Shown in pieces: positions 26,143 through 34,438 of a stretch of 64,000 nt of DNA (positions are counted from its first letter, which is position 1; every line of letters begins with the position of its first letter). A program made the translations under genes and the position numbers. The notes beneath the pieces are model-generated. The model was not told the origin of the DNA. It did not search any database and saw only the letters and a program-made list of their open reading frames with translations. Source of the DNA: Streptomyces sulfonofaciens (GTDB lineage Bacteria; Actinomycetota; Actinomycetes; Streptomycetales; Streptomycetaceae); the NCBI RefSeq assembly GCF_014656295.1, contig NZ_BNCD01000001.1:372001-436000 (forward strand). Reading direction: 5' to 3'.

Positions 26143-27615
26143 GTGGCCGAAGAGCAGCCGTCGCCGTCCCCCGAGGCCGCGGACGAGCAGCCCGCCGAGA
26201 AGCCGATCAAGCAGCGGAAGAACGGTCTGTACTCCGCCGTCTCCGACGAGCTCGCGGAGAACATGAAGTCCGGCTGGGCCGACACCGAACTGCACGACCT
26301 CGCACCCATCGCCCAGGCCGACCGCACCGCCGCCCGCCGCGCCGCGCTCTCCGCGCGGTTCCCGGGCGAGCGCCTGGTGGTCCCGGCCGGCAACCTGAAG
26401 ACCCGGTCCAACGACACGGACTACCCCTTCCGCGCGTCCGTCGAGTACGCGTACCTGACCGGCGACCAGACCCAGGACGGCGTCCTCGTCCTGGAGCCCA
26501 CCGCCGGCGGGCACACCGCGACCGTCTACCTGCTGCCCCGTTCCAACCGGGAGAACGGCGAGTTCTGGCTGGACGGCCAGGGCGAGCTGTGGGTCGGGCG
26601 GCGGTACTCGCTCGCGGAGGCCGAGCGGCGGTACGGCATCCCGGCGGCGGACGTCCGGGAGCTGCCGGGGATCCTGCGGGAGGCGACGGGCCCGGTCCGC
26701 GTGGTGCGCGGCCACGACGCCGGGATCGAGGCGGCGCTCACCGACAAGGTCACCCGCGAGCAGGACGACGAGCTGCGGTTCTTCCTGTCCGAGGCGCGGC
26801 TGGTGAAGGACGAGTTCGAGATCGGCGAACTCCAGAAGGCCGTGGACTCCACGGTGCGGGGCTTCGAGGACGTCGTGAAGGTGCTGGACCGCGCCGAGGC
26901 CACCAGCGAGCGCTACATCGAGGGAACGTTCTTCCTGCGCGCCCGCGTCGAGGGCAACGACATCGGCTACGGCTCCATCTGCGCCGCGGGCGCCCACGCC
27001 TGCACCCTGCACTGGGTGCGCAACGACGGCCCGGTGCGCTCCGGCGAACTGCTGCTGCTGGACGCGGGCGTCGAGACCCACACCCTCTACACCGCGGACG
27101 TCACCCGCACCCTGCCCGTGGACGGCCGGTTCAACGCCGTGCAGCGCAAGGTGTACGACGCGGTGTACGAGGCACAGGAGGCCGGTATCGCCGCCGTGCA
27201 GCCCGGCGGCAAGTACCGCGACTTCCATGACGCGGCCCAGCGGGTGCTGGCGACCCGGCTGGTCGAGTGGGGCCTGGTGGAGGGGCCGGTCGAACGGGTC
27301 CTGGAGCTGGGCCTGCAACGCCGCTGGACGCTGCACGGCACCGGCCACATGCTCGGCATGGACGTGCACGACTGCGCGGTGGCCCGCCGCGAGACCTACG
27401 CCGACGGCGTACTCGAACCGGGCATGTGCCTCACCGTCGAGCCCGGCCTCTACTTCCAGGCCGACGACCTGACGGTGCCCGAGGAGTACCGGGGCATCGG
27501 TGTCCGCATCGAGGACGACATCCTCGTCACCGAGGACGGCAACAGGAACCTGTCGGCCGGCCTGCCGCGCCGCTCCGACGAGGTGGAGTCGTGGATGGCG
27601 AAGCTGAGGGGGTGA
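26143..27615 (+). CDS. Xaa-Pro aminopeptidase (aminopeptidase P, M24B)
   Basis: 490 residues. It removes N-terminal residues preceding proline. The N-terminal creatinase-like domain (AMP_N, about 60-200) contains YPFRASVEYAYLTGD; the C-terminal pita-bread domain carries the five metal ligands: Asp in LLLDAGVETHT, Asp in TADVTRTLPVDG, His in HGTGHMLGMDVHDC, Glu in TVEPGLYFQ and Glu in GVRIEDDILVT. GTG 26143 is chosen for its SD (GAGGAG, 6 nt); a frame extends to 26098. The first ~40 residues are acidic and disordered. No signal peptide, so cytoplasmic. It converges on the HATPase gene at 27700, and a good terminator lies between them. Confidence 0.93.
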   Translation: MAEEQPSPSPEAADEQPAEKPIKQRKNGLYSAVSDELAENMKSGWADTELHDLAPIAQADRTAARRAALSARFPGERLVVPAGNLKTRSNDTDYPFRASVEYAYLTGDQTQDGVLVLEPTAGGHTATVYLLPRSNRENGEFWLDGQGELWVGRRYSLAEAERRYGIPAADVRELPGILREATGPVRVVRGHDAGIEAALTDKVTREQDDELRFFLSEARLVKDEFEIGELQKAVDSTVRGFEDVVKVLDRAEATSERYIEGTFFLRARVEGNDIGYGSICAAGAHACTLHWVRNDGPVRSGELLLLDAGVETHTLYTADVTRTLPVDGRFNAVQRKVYDAVYEAQEAGIAAVQPGGKYRDFHDAAQRVLATRLVEWGLVEGPVERVLELGLQRRWTLHGTGHMLGMDVHDCAVARRETYADGVLEPGMCLTVEPGLYFQADDLTVPEEYRGIGVRIEDDILVTEDGNRNLSAGLPRRSDEVESWMAKLRG

Positions 27616-27633
27616 GCCGGATCCCCGACGCGG

Positions 27634-27659
27634 CGGGCCGGGGCGTTCGCCCCGGCCCG
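27634..27659 (+). terminator. terminator after the Xaa-Pro aminopeptidase gene
   Basis: Stem CGGGCCGGGGC paired with GCCCCGGCCCG around a GTTC loop, followed by TTCTCT; lies 18 bp after the stop codon and may serve both convergent genes. Confidence 0.8.
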
Positions 27660-27699
27660 TTCTCTGGATGTGCCGGACCTTCCGGATGTTCCAGGCGTT

Positions 27700-28155
27700 C
27701 TACACGGCGACCAGTGGCGCGTCCTCCCGCCACTTGAGGATCTTGTCGAAGCTCACCACCGCTCCGCTCTGCCCCGGCTTGTTGCCGAAGTGCACATGGT
27801 CGGCGAGTTGTTCGATGAGACCGAGTCCTCGGCCGTGCTCGGTGCTCGACGGGGCCGGGCGGGTGACGGCCCGCGGGCGGCCGGCCGGGAAGCCCGGGCC
27901 CGAGTCGGCCACCTCGATACGGCATTTCTCGCCGTCGAGATAGGCGGTGACCTGATACGCGCCCGACGATCCCGCCGGGGCGGCAGACCCGCCGTGCGCG
28001 ACAGCGTTGGCACATGCCTCGCTGAGCGCGACGGAGAGGTCGTAGGAGATGTCCGGATCGACTCCGGCGGTCTCCATCGCGCCGATCAGCAGGCGCCGGG
28101 CAAGCGGCACGCTCGCAGCTTCACGCCGCAAGTGGAGTGACCACGAGATGCTCAT
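27700..28155 (-). CDS. RsbW-like anti-sigma / regulatory HATPase
   Basis: 151 residues, all one GHKL ATPase domain: N box ALSEACANAVAHGG, G1 box VADSGPGFPAG, lid and G2 box STEHGRGLGLIEQLADHV. SD AGGAGG 7 nt before ATG 28155. This compact size is that of anti-sigma-factor kinases acting in partner switching or of related serine-kinase regulators in streptomycetes. No cognate anti-anti-sigma factor or sigma factor is adjacent. It lies convergent to the aminopeptidase P gene and divergent from the copper-related block across a 400-bp region. Confidence 0.85.
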   Translation of the reverse strand: MSISWSLHLRREAASVPLARRLLIGAMETAGVDPDISYDLSVALSEACANAVAHGGSAAPAGSSGAYQVTAYLDGEKCRIEVADSGPGFPAGRPRAVTRPAPSSTEHGRGLGLIEQLADHVHFGNKPGQSGAVVSFDKILKWREDAPLVAV

Positions 28156-28556
28156 GCTCCAGCCTCCTCGGTGCGGCTCGACATACCGATACGTATTGCC
28201 TCAAGCAGGCGGAAGTAAGCCCTACGCGTATCGGACACCGCCCGTTCGGCGGATGCGCGAAGCAGGGCGGTCAAGGTATGGAACACGGCGCACAACACCC
28301 CCTGAACAGCGGACCTGCGCGGACGGCGTAGGCAAGTGCGGCGGCGGGAGCCGGTCCCGGCGTGTGCGATCCGAAGAAACACGCCTGGTGTTTCTGTCAA
28401 AGTCAGCCACTCAGGGAACGCCCTATGCCATTGAATTCCAGGAACTTTTACGGATAGTGCATGGAATAGCGACTCAGTGTGACCTATTCGGACCTAATAT
28501 GACCTTGCGGACCTGCCGCGTGGAACACCAGTACGCAATGGGATGATGGCCCAGCC
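28156..28556. other. divergent regulatory region, A+T-rich 28380-28530
   Basis: Between the HATPase (minus) and the membrane protein (plus). The stretch 28395-28510 has several TATA-like words (TTTTACGGATAG, CCTAATATGACC) and is the likeliest promoter zone; TAATAT at 28494-28499 with TGTGACC upstream is a candidate for the plus-strand gene. No gene is seen. Confidence 0.4.
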
Positions 28557-29504
28557 ATGACTGCCCCCCGCCCGCGCGAGGCACGCGCCGGAGCCGGCCT
28601 CCGGCTGTTGAGGGCCGCGGTGTTCACCGCGGTCTGCGTCGCGCTGTCCGCGGCGGGCCACAGCCTCGCCTCCGAGGCCACCGTCCCACTGTGGACGCTG
28701 GCCGCCGGATTCGGCGGCCTGCTGCTGGTCGTGGTGCCGCTCGCCGGACGGCAGCGCTCGCTCCCCGGCATCACGGCGGTGCTCGCGGTCGGGCAGATCG
28801 CCCTGCACACCCTCTTCGGCCTGGGCCAGTGCGACATGGCGGTGCCGAACACCGCCGCGGGAGCCGGGCTGACGGGCGGTGCCGCACGGCTGGTGCGCGG
28901 CGCCGCGGCGGCCGCGGCGGGCGCGGGCCACCCGGGCACGGCCGTCGCCTCCGGCGCCGAGCGCTCCGGGGCCATGGCAGCACATATGCCTGGTATGTCA
29001 CATATGGCCGATATGACCTCCGGAAGCGGGGCGGTGTCCTCGCAGCTCGCCGAGGCGCACATGGCCGGTGCCGCGCCGGGTGCCGCCGGCGTGCTGGGTC
29101 AGACGGGCGGCCTGCCCGGGCTCGCGGACGCCTCGCTGCCGGCCCCGCACACGGTGTCCCTGCTGCACCTCGTGCCCATGCTGCCATCGCTGCCGATGGT
29201 GCTCGGGCACCTGCTGGCGGCGGTGGTCGCCGGATGGCTGCTGCGCCGCGGCGACCTGGCGGTCTTCCGGCTCCTCGCCCTCTCCGCGCAGGGTGTCGCG
29301 GAGGCCGCGCTGGTCCGTGCGCTGCGCGCCGCGCTCGCCCTGGTGTGCGCCCTGCGCGCCGGACTGCCCTGCGCCGGCCGCACCGGCCCGCGCCCTCCGC
29401 ACCCCGCCGCGCCCGCCCCGCCGCCGCCCCACGCGGCCGTTCTCCAGCACACGGTGATCCGGCGCGGGCCGCCCCGCGCCCTTCCCTGCCTCCTCGCAGC
29501 CTGA
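28557..29504 (+). CDS. membrane protein with Met/His motif, first gene of the copper block
   Basis: 315 residues. Four to five hydrophobic segments are visible: LLRAAVFTAVCVALSAAG, VPLWTLAAGFGGLLLVVVPL, ITAVLAVGQIALHTLF, and two near 205-260 (LVPMLPSLPMVLGHLLAAVV). Between them an Ala/Gly-rich loop carries AAHMPGMSHMADM and AEAHMAG, the kind of Met/His cluster that binds copper(I). The C-terminus is Pro/Ala-rich. I do not recognise a named family; the position ahead of ycnI, sco, ecuC, cdtB and dtpA and the Met/His motif make a role in copper handling likely. The SD is weak. A 229-bp gap before the next gene means it may be transcribed separately. Confidence 0.65.
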   Translation: MTAPRPREARAGAGLRLLRAAVFTAVCVALSAAGHSLASEATVPLWTLAAGFGGLLLVVVPLAGRQRSLPGITAVLAVGQIALHTLFGLGQCDMAVPNTAAGAGLTGGAARLVRGAAAAAAGAGHPGTAVASGAERSGAMAAHMPGMSHMADMTSGSGAVSSQLAEAHMAGAAPGAAGVLGQTGGLPGLADASLPAPHTVSLLHLVPMLPSLPMVLGHLLAAVVAGWLLRRGDLAVFRLLALSAQGVAEAALVRALRAALALVCALRAGLPCAGRTGPRPPHPAAPAPPPPHAAVLQHTVIRRGPPRALPCLLAA

Positions 29505-29733
29505 CGCGACACCGCCGTACCGGCCACCGGTCCTCCGTACCCGGCCAGGTGGTCCTCGTGCTCCTCCGCGCGCTCCTGCCGCGGCCCGGGCACCGGGGCC
29601 ACCGGACGACGGGCGCCTCCGCCCGCCGCCGTCCGGTACTCCACGAGAGGTGTCGCGCTGCACAGCACCGTGCACTTCCTCACCGGTGGCCGCCGGTGAG
29701 CACCGAACCTCTCCTGACCGTGGAGTGTCCGAC

Positions 29734-30477
29734 ATGAAGCTTTCCCGCGTCGGCGTGGTGGGAGCCACCGCCGCGCTCGCCGTCCTCGGACTGTCCGTGC
29801 CCGCCTTCGCACACGTCAGCGTGGCCTCCGAGGGCGAGGCCGCCAAGGGCGGATACGCCGTGCTCGACTTCAAGGTGCCCAACGAGCGCGACAAGGCCTC
29901 GACCACCAAGCTGGAGGTCGACTTCCCCTACCAGCAGCACCCGCTCACCTCCGTGGCGCCGCAGCCGGTCCCGGGGTGGACCATCAAGATCACCAGGAGC
30001 CGGCTGGCCACGCCGCTGAAGTCGGAGGGCGGCACCGTCGACGAGGCGGTCTCCAGGGTGACCTGGACCGCGGACGGCGACGGCATCGAGCCCGGCTACT
30101 TCCAGAAGTTCCCTGTCTCGGTCGGCAAACTGCCCGAGGACGCCGACTCGCTCACGTTCAAGGCCCTGCAGACCTACTCCAACCACGAGATCGTGCGCTG
30201 GATCGAGGTACAGCAGAAGGGCCGACCGGAGCCGGACAACCCCGCACCCGTGCTCCAGTTGACCGCCCCGCCCGCCGAGGACGGGGCCGGCGGTGCGCAG
30301 GCGGCCGGCAGCCGGGCCCAGGAGGGGAAGACGGGCACCGGCGCAAGCACCACCGCCGCGGCCGACGATTCCGGCGGCTCGGACACCACCGCGCGCGTCC
30401 TGGGCGTTGTCGGCATCGTCGTGGGCGTACTCGGTGTGGCCTTCGGCGTGCTGGCGGGACGCCGCCGCACCAACTGA
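29734..30477 (+). CDS. ycnI: YcnI-like copper-binding protein (DUF1775)
   Basis: 247 residues. Signal peptide MKLSRVGVVGATAALAVL ending PAFA, so the mature protein begins with His27 (HVSVASEGEAAKGG), the first ligand of the YcnI copper site. The DUF1775 domain (27-165) includes YAVLDFKVPNERD and PVPGWTIKI and the end motif FKALQTYSNHEIVRWIE. A low-complexity linker precedes a C-terminal membrane anchor (VLGVVGIVVGVLGVAFGVLAG) with a basic tail RRRTN, so it is an extracytoplasmic, membrane-tethered protein. SD GGAG 8 nt before ATG 29734; a frame runs back to 29650 without support. It likely receives or buffers copper for the Sco/ECuC system. Confidence 0.9.
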   Translation: MKLSRVGVVGATAALAVLGLSVPAFAHVSVASEGEAAKGGYAVLDFKVPNERDKASTTKLEVDFPYQQHPLTSVAPQPVPGWTIKITRSRLATPLKSEGGTVDEAVSRVTWTADGDGIEPGYFQKFPVSVGKLPEDADSLTFKALQTYSNHEIVRWIEVQQKGRPEPDNPAPVLQLTAPPAEDGAGGAQAAGSRAQEGKTGTGASTTAAADDSGGSDTTARVLGVVGIVVGVLGVAFGVLAGRRRTN

Positions 30478-30697
30478 TTCCGCGCGCCGGCACGCTCGGG
30501 CCACGCCCGGGCCCACCGGCCACCGCCCCGGGCCGGCCACGGCCGACCCGGGGCCCTTCCGGAGCGCGTGGCCCCCGTACGGTGCCGTACGGGGTGCGGG
30601 CCGCCTGCCCGCTCCGCCACGCGCCCCGGGACGCACCAGCCCGGGGACACACCGCTCCGGTGCACCCCGGGGACCACACCATCTGGGACGACCATTC

Positions 30698-31360
30698 ATG
30701 CGCAAGAAGACCCTGCCCCTGGCCGCGGCCCTGCTGACCTCGGCCGTACTGGCCCTGTCCGCGTGCGGCGGCGGCAGCGGAGACGAGAGTTCCAAGCCCG
30801 TCGACGTCCAGGCCGACGCCCACTCCGGCCGGCGGGCCCTGACCGTGCTCGACCCGCCCTTCACCAAGCCCGACCTCGTCCTCACCGACACCCACGGCGA
30901 GAAGTACGACCTGCGGGAGCGGACCAAGGGCCGCCCCACACTGCTCTACTTCGGCTACACGCACTGCCCCGACATCTGCCCGCTGACGATGAGCAACATC
31001 GCCGTGGCCAAGAAGCAGCTACCCAAGGCCGTACAGGAGAAGCTGCGCGTCGTCTTCGTCACCACCGACCCGGAGCGGGACACCCCCGCCGCGCTCGGTA
31101 GCTGGCTGCGCCAGCAGGACCCCGAGTTCATCGGCCTGACCGGGAAGTTCGCGACGATCCAGCACGCCGCACGGCAGCTCGGCATCAGCATCGACCCGCC
31201 GAAGAAGGAGAAGGACGGCACCGTCGTGTCGACGCACGGCACCGAGGTCGTCGCCTTCTCGCCGAAGTCGGACGGCGGCTACCTGCTCTACCACGAGGAC
31301 GCCACCGTCGACGACTACACGAAGGACCTGCCGAAGATAGTGCAGGGGCAGCGGCCGTGA
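30698..31360 (+). CDS. sco: Sco (SCO1/SenC) copper chaperone lipoprotein
   Basis: 220 residues. Lipobox LSAC places the lipidated Cys at 23 after MRKKTLPLAAALL. The thioredoxin-like SCO1/SenC domain follows with the copper motif Cys-x3-Cys in YTHCPDICPLTM and the distal His in VSTHGTEVVAF; FVTTDPERDTP is also family-typical. In S. lividans the equivalent gene, directly upstream of ecuC, cdtB and dtpA, was described as needed for copper-dependent development and oxidase assembly. ATG 30698 is taken because it begins a proper signal sequence; no strong SD is seen. The stop overlaps the start of ecuC by 4 nt (GTGA). Confidence 0.95.
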   Translation: MRKKTLPLAAALLTSAVLALSACGGGSGDESSKPVDVQADAHSGRRALTVLDPPFTKPDLVLTDTHGEKYDLRERTKGRPTLLYFGYTHCPDICPLTMSNIAVAKKQLPKAVQEKLRVVFVTTDPERDTPAALGSWLRQQDPEFIGLTGKFATIQHAARQLGISIDPPKKEKDGTVVSTHGTEVVAFSPKSDGGYLLYHEDATVDDYTKDLPKIVQGQRP

Positions 31361-32037
31361 GGCGGCGCGGCGCCGCGGCGACGGCGGCAACAGCAGCGAC
31401 GAGCAACACGACCGCGACGGACACCACGGGACCGACAGCACCGGCGGCCATGGCGGCACCGACGGCGGCAGCCGGAGCACGGGCCCGGGTGGTGGCGCTC
31501 GCGCTGGCGGCCGTGGTGGGCTGCGGGGCGCTCGCCGGGTGCGGTGGCGGTTCCGGAGCCGACGGCACCGACGGCACCGGAGGCAGGAGCGGCGGGCAGG
31601 CCGCGGCGGACACGGCGGCGCGACCGCACCTGCGGATCAGCGGCGCGTTCCTCCCCGTGCCCGTCACCACCGGTCTGGCGGCCGGGTTCTGCGTCGTGCG
31701 CAACACCGGCGGAGCCGACACGCTCACCTCTGTGACCAGCGACATCGCCGATCGGGTCACGCTGCACCGCACCCGCAACGGGCGGATGGAGATGCAGGAC
31801 TCCTTCCCGGTGCCCGCGCACGGCGCGCTGGACTTCTCCCGCGGCGGCAACCATCTGATGTTCGAACAGCTCACGCACAAGCCGAAGGTGGGCGACACGG
31901 TGACGGTCCGGCTGCACTTCCGCCGCTCGGGGACGCTCACCGTCAAGGTCCCGGTCCGGCCCGCCACCTACAACCCGGGCGCCGGCGGCGCCTTTGGCAC
32001 CCCGCCGGACGGCGCCGGCAGCGCGAGAACACCGTGA
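31357..32037 (+). CDS. ecuC: ECuC, PCuAC-type periplasmic copper chaperone lipoprotein
   Basis: 226 residues from GTG 31357. Hydrophobic segment ARVVALALAAVVGCGALAGC with lipobox LAGC (Cys62). The PCuAC copper-site pattern H-M-x10-M-x21-H-x-M is recognisable as VTLHRTRNGRMEMQD ... SRGGNHLMFEQL. The ~31 residues before the signal helix are Thr/Ala-rich and unusual for a lipoprotein; an in-frame ATG (MAAPTAAAGARAR) would give a standard signal, but the GTG overlapping the sco stop by 4 nt argues for coupling from there. It passes Cu(I) to extracytoplasmic sites with Sco in the S. lividans model. The next gene's SD overlaps its stop codon. Confidence 0.93.
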   Translation: MRRRGAAATAATAATSNTTATDTTGPTAPAAMAAPTAAAGARARVVALALAAVVGCGALAGCGGGSGADGTDGTGGRSGGQAAADTAARPHLRISGAFLPVPVTTGLAAGFCVVRNTGGADTLTSVTSDIADRVTLHRTRNGRMEMQDSFPVPAHGALDFSRGGNHLMFEQLTHKPKVGDTVTVRLHFRRSGTLTVKVPVRPATYNPGAGGAFGTPPDGAGSARTP

Positions 32038-32047
32038 GGAGCTGACC

Positions 32048-34432
32048 GTGCAGAGCACCCCCTTCCGCCCCGGTCCGACCGGACAGCGCCGCCGGGCGCT
32101 GTACGCGTTCGTGCTGTGCGCGCTCGCCTGCGCGGCAGCCCTGCTCGCGGCCGCCGCGCCCGCCGGTGCGCACGCCGCGCTCACCGGCAGCGACCCCCGC
32201 CAGGGCGCGGTGGTCCAGGCGGCCCCGACGCAGGTGTCGCTGACCTTCTCCGAGGAGGTCAGCATCGCGGCCGGCGGGCTGAGGGTGCTCGACCCGGCGG
32301 GGGGCTCCGCCACCGCCGGCACGGTCGTCCACACGGGCGGCGACACCTACCGGGTGCCCCTGCGCACGGGTCTGCCGCACGGCACCTACACGGTCGCCTA
32401 CCAGGTGATCTCGGCGGACAGCCATCCCGTCTCCGGTGCCTACACCTTCTCCGTGGGCGCGCCGTCGAAGACCTCCGTGTCGCTGCCCGACCGGGCGGCC
32501 GGCGGCGGTGTGGTCGGCGCCCTGTACGACACCGCACGGTATGTGTCGTACACGGGGTTCATCCTGCTGGTGGGCGGGGTCGCGTTCGTCCTGGCCTGCT
32601 GGCCGCGCGGGGCCGGGGTACGGCCGGTGCAGCGCCTCGTGGTCTCCGGCTGGGTGGCGATGACCGCGGCGACACTGGCCCTGCTGCTGATGCGCGGCTC
32701 CTACACCGGGTCGGGGAAGGTCGCCGACATCGTCGACCTGGGCCTGCTCCATGACGTACTGGGGACCAAGGAGGGCACGGCGCTCGTCTCCCGACTGCTG
32801 CTGCTCGCGGTGGCCGCGCTGTTCGTCGCGGTGCTCTTCGGTGCGTACGCGAAACGGGCCGGGGCCGGGGATCGGCCGGGTGCCGGTGAGGACGGGGGCG
32901 CCGGCGGGCCGGGGTCCGGCGACGGCGGCGGGCGCGACGGGACGGCTGCCGGAAGCGGGCGCGAGAGCGGGGGTGCCGCCCGGCAGGACCCGGGCGCGGG
33001 CGACCTCGCCTTCGGGCTCTCGGTGGGCGGGGCGGTGGTCGCGATCGGTCTCGCGGCGACCTGGGCACTGTCCGAACACGCCTCCGTGGGCATCCAGACC
33101 CGGCTCGCCGTCCCGGTGGACGTCCTGCACCTGCTGGCCGTGGCGACCTGGCTCGGCGGCCTCGCGACGCTGCTCACCGCGCTGTACCGGGCGCCGTCGG
33201 ACGCGGCGCCGCCGATCGGGGCGGCGGCGGTGCGGCGGTTCTCGGCCGTCGCGTTCGGCAGCGTCCTGGTGCTGGTGGCCACCGGGCTCTACCAGTCCTG
33301 GCGCCAGGTCGGATCCTGGTCCGCGCTCACCGGCACGGACTTCGGACGGCTGCTGCTCGTCAAGGTCGCCCTGGTCGCCGTGGTCGTCGCCATCGCCGGC
33401 ACCTCGCGCCGCTGGACCGGGCGGCTGACGGACGCCGCGGCGGCCACGGCCGGGGACAGCGCGAGCGCCGAGCCCGGCGCCGCGCGGGCGGATGCGGCCG
33501 CGCCCCGGCCCCAGGCGGCGGCACGCGCGGATGCCACCGCGGCGGTGGACACCGGCGCCGCCACCGCCCCCACGGACACCTCCACGGCGGCGGGCACCCG
33601 CCCGGCCGCGGACACCCGCACGGCGGCGGGCGCCTCCACCGCGCCGGAGGCAGGCGCGGCGCCGGCAGCCGGCACGGCGGTACATGCCTCCCCCGCGGAG
33701 GAAGCCCCCGCCACGGAGGAAGCCCCGGGCGCGGGGAGAGCCCCCACCTCCGAGGAAGCCCCCGTCGCGAGGGAAGCCCCCACCCCCCGGAAAGCCGCCG
33801 CCGCGGAGAAGCCCCCCGCACCAGGGGAAGCAGGCACGGACGCCGGCGGGGACGCCCCCGCTCGTGCCGCGCAACTCGCACGGCAGCGCGCGGCCATGGC
33901 CACCGCACGCCGCAGGAGGCTGCGCGATGCCGACCCGGCTCGCTCCGGACTGCGCCGCTCGGTCCTCGCCGAGGCGGCCGTCGCGGTCGTGGTGCTGGCC
34001 GTCACCACCCTTCTGACCACGACGGAGACGGGCCGTACGGCGGAGGAGGCCGCGCGGGCCGGCGGCGCGGTCGTCACCGGGGAGCAGGCTCCTCCGGTCT
34101 CCCTCGACCTGCCCTTCGACACCGGCGGCCCCCGGGGACGGGGCACCGTGATGCTCGACCTCGACCCCAGTCACCCAGGCCGCAACACCATGGACATCAT
34201 GGTGATGGACCCGCAGGGCAGGACGGTCGACGTCCCCGAGGTGCAGGTCGCCCTGACGCTCAGGTCCCAGCACATCGGCCCGCTGCGCATCACGCCCGAG
34301 CACATCGCGCCCGGCCAGTGGACGGCGCGTGGCGTCCAGATCCCGATGGCGGGCGACTGGCAGTTCGCCCTGACCGTCCGTACCTCCGACATCGACGAAG
34401 TGACCGTCTACAAGAACGCGAAGATCGGCTGA
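32048..34432 (+). CDS. cdtB: CdtB, CopC-CopD fusion membrane protein
   Basis: 794 residues. Signal sequence, then a CopC domain with N-terminal His (AGAHAALTGSDPRQGAVV) and the second His site DSHPVSGAYTF (about 38-140); a CopD membrane domain (about 160-460, at least eight hydrophobic segments); a cytosol-length Ala/Glu/Pro/Thr linker (about 470-620, EEAPATEEAPGAG-like repeats); one more transmembrane helix and an outer Ig-like domain (about 690-794, DLDPSHPGRNTMDIMVMDPQG). GTG 32048 has SD GAGGAG overlapping the ecuC stop. CopC/D proteins bind and import copper; in S. lividans CdtB sits in the operon with dtpA. The linker is longer than usual and inserted before the last domain. Confidence 0.9.
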   Translation: MQSTPFRPGPTGQRRRALYAFVLCALACAAALLAAAAPAGAHAALTGSDPRQGAVVQAAPTQVSLTFSEEVSIAAGGLRVLDPAGGSATAGTVVHTGGDTYRVPLRTGLPHGTYTVAYQVISADSHPVSGAYTFSVGAPSKTSVSLPDRAAGGGVVGALYDTARYVSYTGFILLVGGVAFVLACWPRGAGVRPVQRLVVSGWVAMTAATLALLLMRGSYTGSGKVADIVDLGLLHDVLGTKEGTALVSRLLLLAVAALFVAVLFGAYAKRAGAGDRPGAGEDGGAGGPGSGDGGGRDGTAAGSGRESGGAARQDPGAGDLAFGLSVGGAVVAIGLAATWALSEHASVGIQTRLAVPVDVLHLLAVATWLGGLATLLTALYRAPSDAAPPIGAAAVRRFSAVAFGSVLVLVATGLYQSWRQVGSWSALTGTDFGRLLLVKVALVAVVVAIAGTSRRWTGRLTDAAAATAGDSASAEPGAARADAAAPRPQAAARADATAAVDTGAATAPTDTSTAAGTRPAADTRTAAGASTAPEAGAAPAAGTAVHASPAEEAPATEEAPGAGRAPTSEEAPVAREAPTPRKAAAAEKPPAPGEAGTDAGGDAPARAAQLARQRAAMATARRRRLRDADPARSGLRRSVLAEAAVAVVVLAVTTLLTTTETGRTAEEAARAGGAVVTGEQAPPVSLDLPFDTGGPRGRGTVMLDLDPSHPGRNTMDIMVMDPQGRTVDVPEVQVALTLRSQHIGPLRITPEHIAPGQWTARGVQIPMAGDWQFALTVRTSDIDEVTVYKNAKIG

Positions 34433-34438
34433 CCCACC

